A stretch of 14,497 nucleotides of DNA from Coriobacteriales bacterium. GTDB taxonomy: Bacteria; Actinomycetota; Coriobacteriia; Coriobacteriales; UBA8131. Each line of letters begins with the position of its first letter. Position 1 is the stretch's first letter. Both the position numbers and the translations under genes were made by a program. The stretch spans positions 1-14,497 of the forward strand of contig JAIRXA010000131.1 in assembly GCA_031268525.1 (NCBI GenBank). Direction: 5' to 3'. This document shows positions 14,010 to 14,497 of the stretch, in pieces. The notes beneath the pieces were generated by a model. It searched no databases, was not told the DNA's origin, and was given only the letters and a program-made list of their open reading frames with translations.

Positions 14010-14497
14010 CGTCCGCCTCGCATCCTGATGGGATCGCCGGGGCGCAGGAACATGATCGAAAGCATCGTCTGTGCCATCTCCCGGTCGCCCTCGCGCATGC
14101 CGCACTCCAACCACCGATGGATCAGTCCGAGCACTGCTGAGGCGTAGTAGGCGATGTAATATTCGACGAATGGTGTGGGGTCTGTCGTGTATTTGTGGTG
14201 CAGAACCGAGCGGATCAGATCGACACAGAGCTGGTCACGCAAGCGAGCCGCGAAGGCCGCGTCGCCGCGTGGGCTGAGCAGGACTCGTAGCAGGGGCCCC
14301 TGATCGCGCAGCTTTCCAAAGAGGTCGATCGCAACTTGGGGAGGGACGCCTTTTGTCGCGAATCCCACGTACTCTGCGAGACTCACCTCCGCGAGCTTGG
14401 GGCCGAGGGACGCCAGACTGTCGACGATCTCGTTTTCCAGAAAGGTTTGCAGTTCGGGGATGTCCCGGTAATGTGCATAGAAGGTCGAGCGGTTGAG
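14006..14497 (-). CDS. TetR-family transcriptional regulator (partial, 5' end cut by window)
   Basis: 163 residues remain, running from the right window edge to the TGA at 14008-14006. The first visible residues, LNRSTFYAHYRDIPELQTFL, are the recognition helix and following turn of a TetR helix-turn-helix, so only the first part of the DNA-binding domain (roughly 25-45 residues) is missing. The C-terminal half (PFVEYYIAYYASAVLGLIHR, then WLECGMREGDREMAQTM) matches the TetR_C_8-type ligand domain by its pattern. The stop overlaps the activase start as ATGA, so the two genes are translationally coupled. A co-transcribed TetR protein commonly represses its own operon; the operator would lie upstream of the window, and the inducer is unknown. 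Confidence 0.88.
   Translation of the reverse strand, partial: LNRSTFYAHYRDIPELQTFLENEIVDSLASLGPKLAEVSLAEYVGFATKGVPPQVAIDLFGKLRDQGPLLRVLLSPRGDAAFAARLRDQLCVDLIRSVLHHKYTTDPTPFVEYYIAYYASAVLGLIHRWLECGMREGDREMAQTMLSIMFLRPGDPIRMRGGR
14016..14019 (-). promoter_or_regulatory. ribosome binding site that fixes the activase start
   Basis: GAGG on the minus strand, 6 nt before the ATG at 14009 and inside the TetR coding sequence. It supports the ATGA-overlap start over the longer in-frame option at 14114, which would add 35 residues in the region overlapping tetR. Confidence 0.6.

Noticed and set aside
14010..14114. Activase start at 14114, adding 35 residues
   Set aside because: The extra residues are an out-of-frame reading of the tetR 3' end and lack conserved features. 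The ATGA overlap at 14009 has a well-placed GAGG.

Overview
The window looks like chromosomal DNA from an anaerobic, Gram-positive-type actinobacterium of the class Coriobacteriia (Eggerthellaceae-like). This is an inference from gene content. The supporting features are a 12-helix membrane protein ending in a LuxR helix-turn-helix, three lipoproteins with lipoboxes, a giant single-chain MacB/FtsX-type ABC exporter, and oxygen-sensitive-type 2-hydroxyacyl-CoA dehydratase activase genes. No rRNA, tRNA, transposase, phage gene or CRISPR array was seen.

Layout, left to right. (1) 1-1503, minus strand: a 12-TM LuxR-type regulator, cut by the left window edge just after its DNA-binding domain. (2) 1579-3036, minus: an exported lipoprotein joining a parvulin-like domain to a C-terminal FKBP domain; both conserved parvulin histidines appear to be lost. 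(3) 3037-3315: a divergent promoter region. (4) 3316-6618, plus: a 1100-residue ABC ATPase/permease with a very large Met-rich ectodomain, followed by a four-run G-tract motif. (5) 6705-7676, minus: a hormone-sensitive-lipase-type alpha/beta hydrolase. (6) 7677-9094: a tandem pair of small lipoprotein genes, duplicated with their flanks and associated with three copies of a GTAGGGGCGGAC palindromic repeat. (7) 9095-14497, minus: a tightly overlapping operon of tetR (cut by the right edge), a two-domain ASKHA activase, and a 940-residue DUF2229/HgdB-like iron-sulfur protein.

How the genes may work together. The right-hand operon is the most coherent unit. The activase is an ATP-driven reductase with two [4Fe-4S]-binding-type ASKHA domains. 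The 940-residue protein resembles the electron-accepting half that is often fused to it in other anaerobes. Here they are two overlapping genes under a co-transcribed TetR regulator, with no recognisable dehydratase subunit in the window. Every domain boundary in the pair carries a repeat-rich, probably disordered linker.

The left half is envelope-oriented: a surface foldase, a large exporter with a huge extracytoplasmic domain, and duplicated lipoproteins. Nothing in the sequence proves that these act together. The best candidates for something undescribed are the split, linker-expanded activase system and the parvulin-FKBP lipoprotein.
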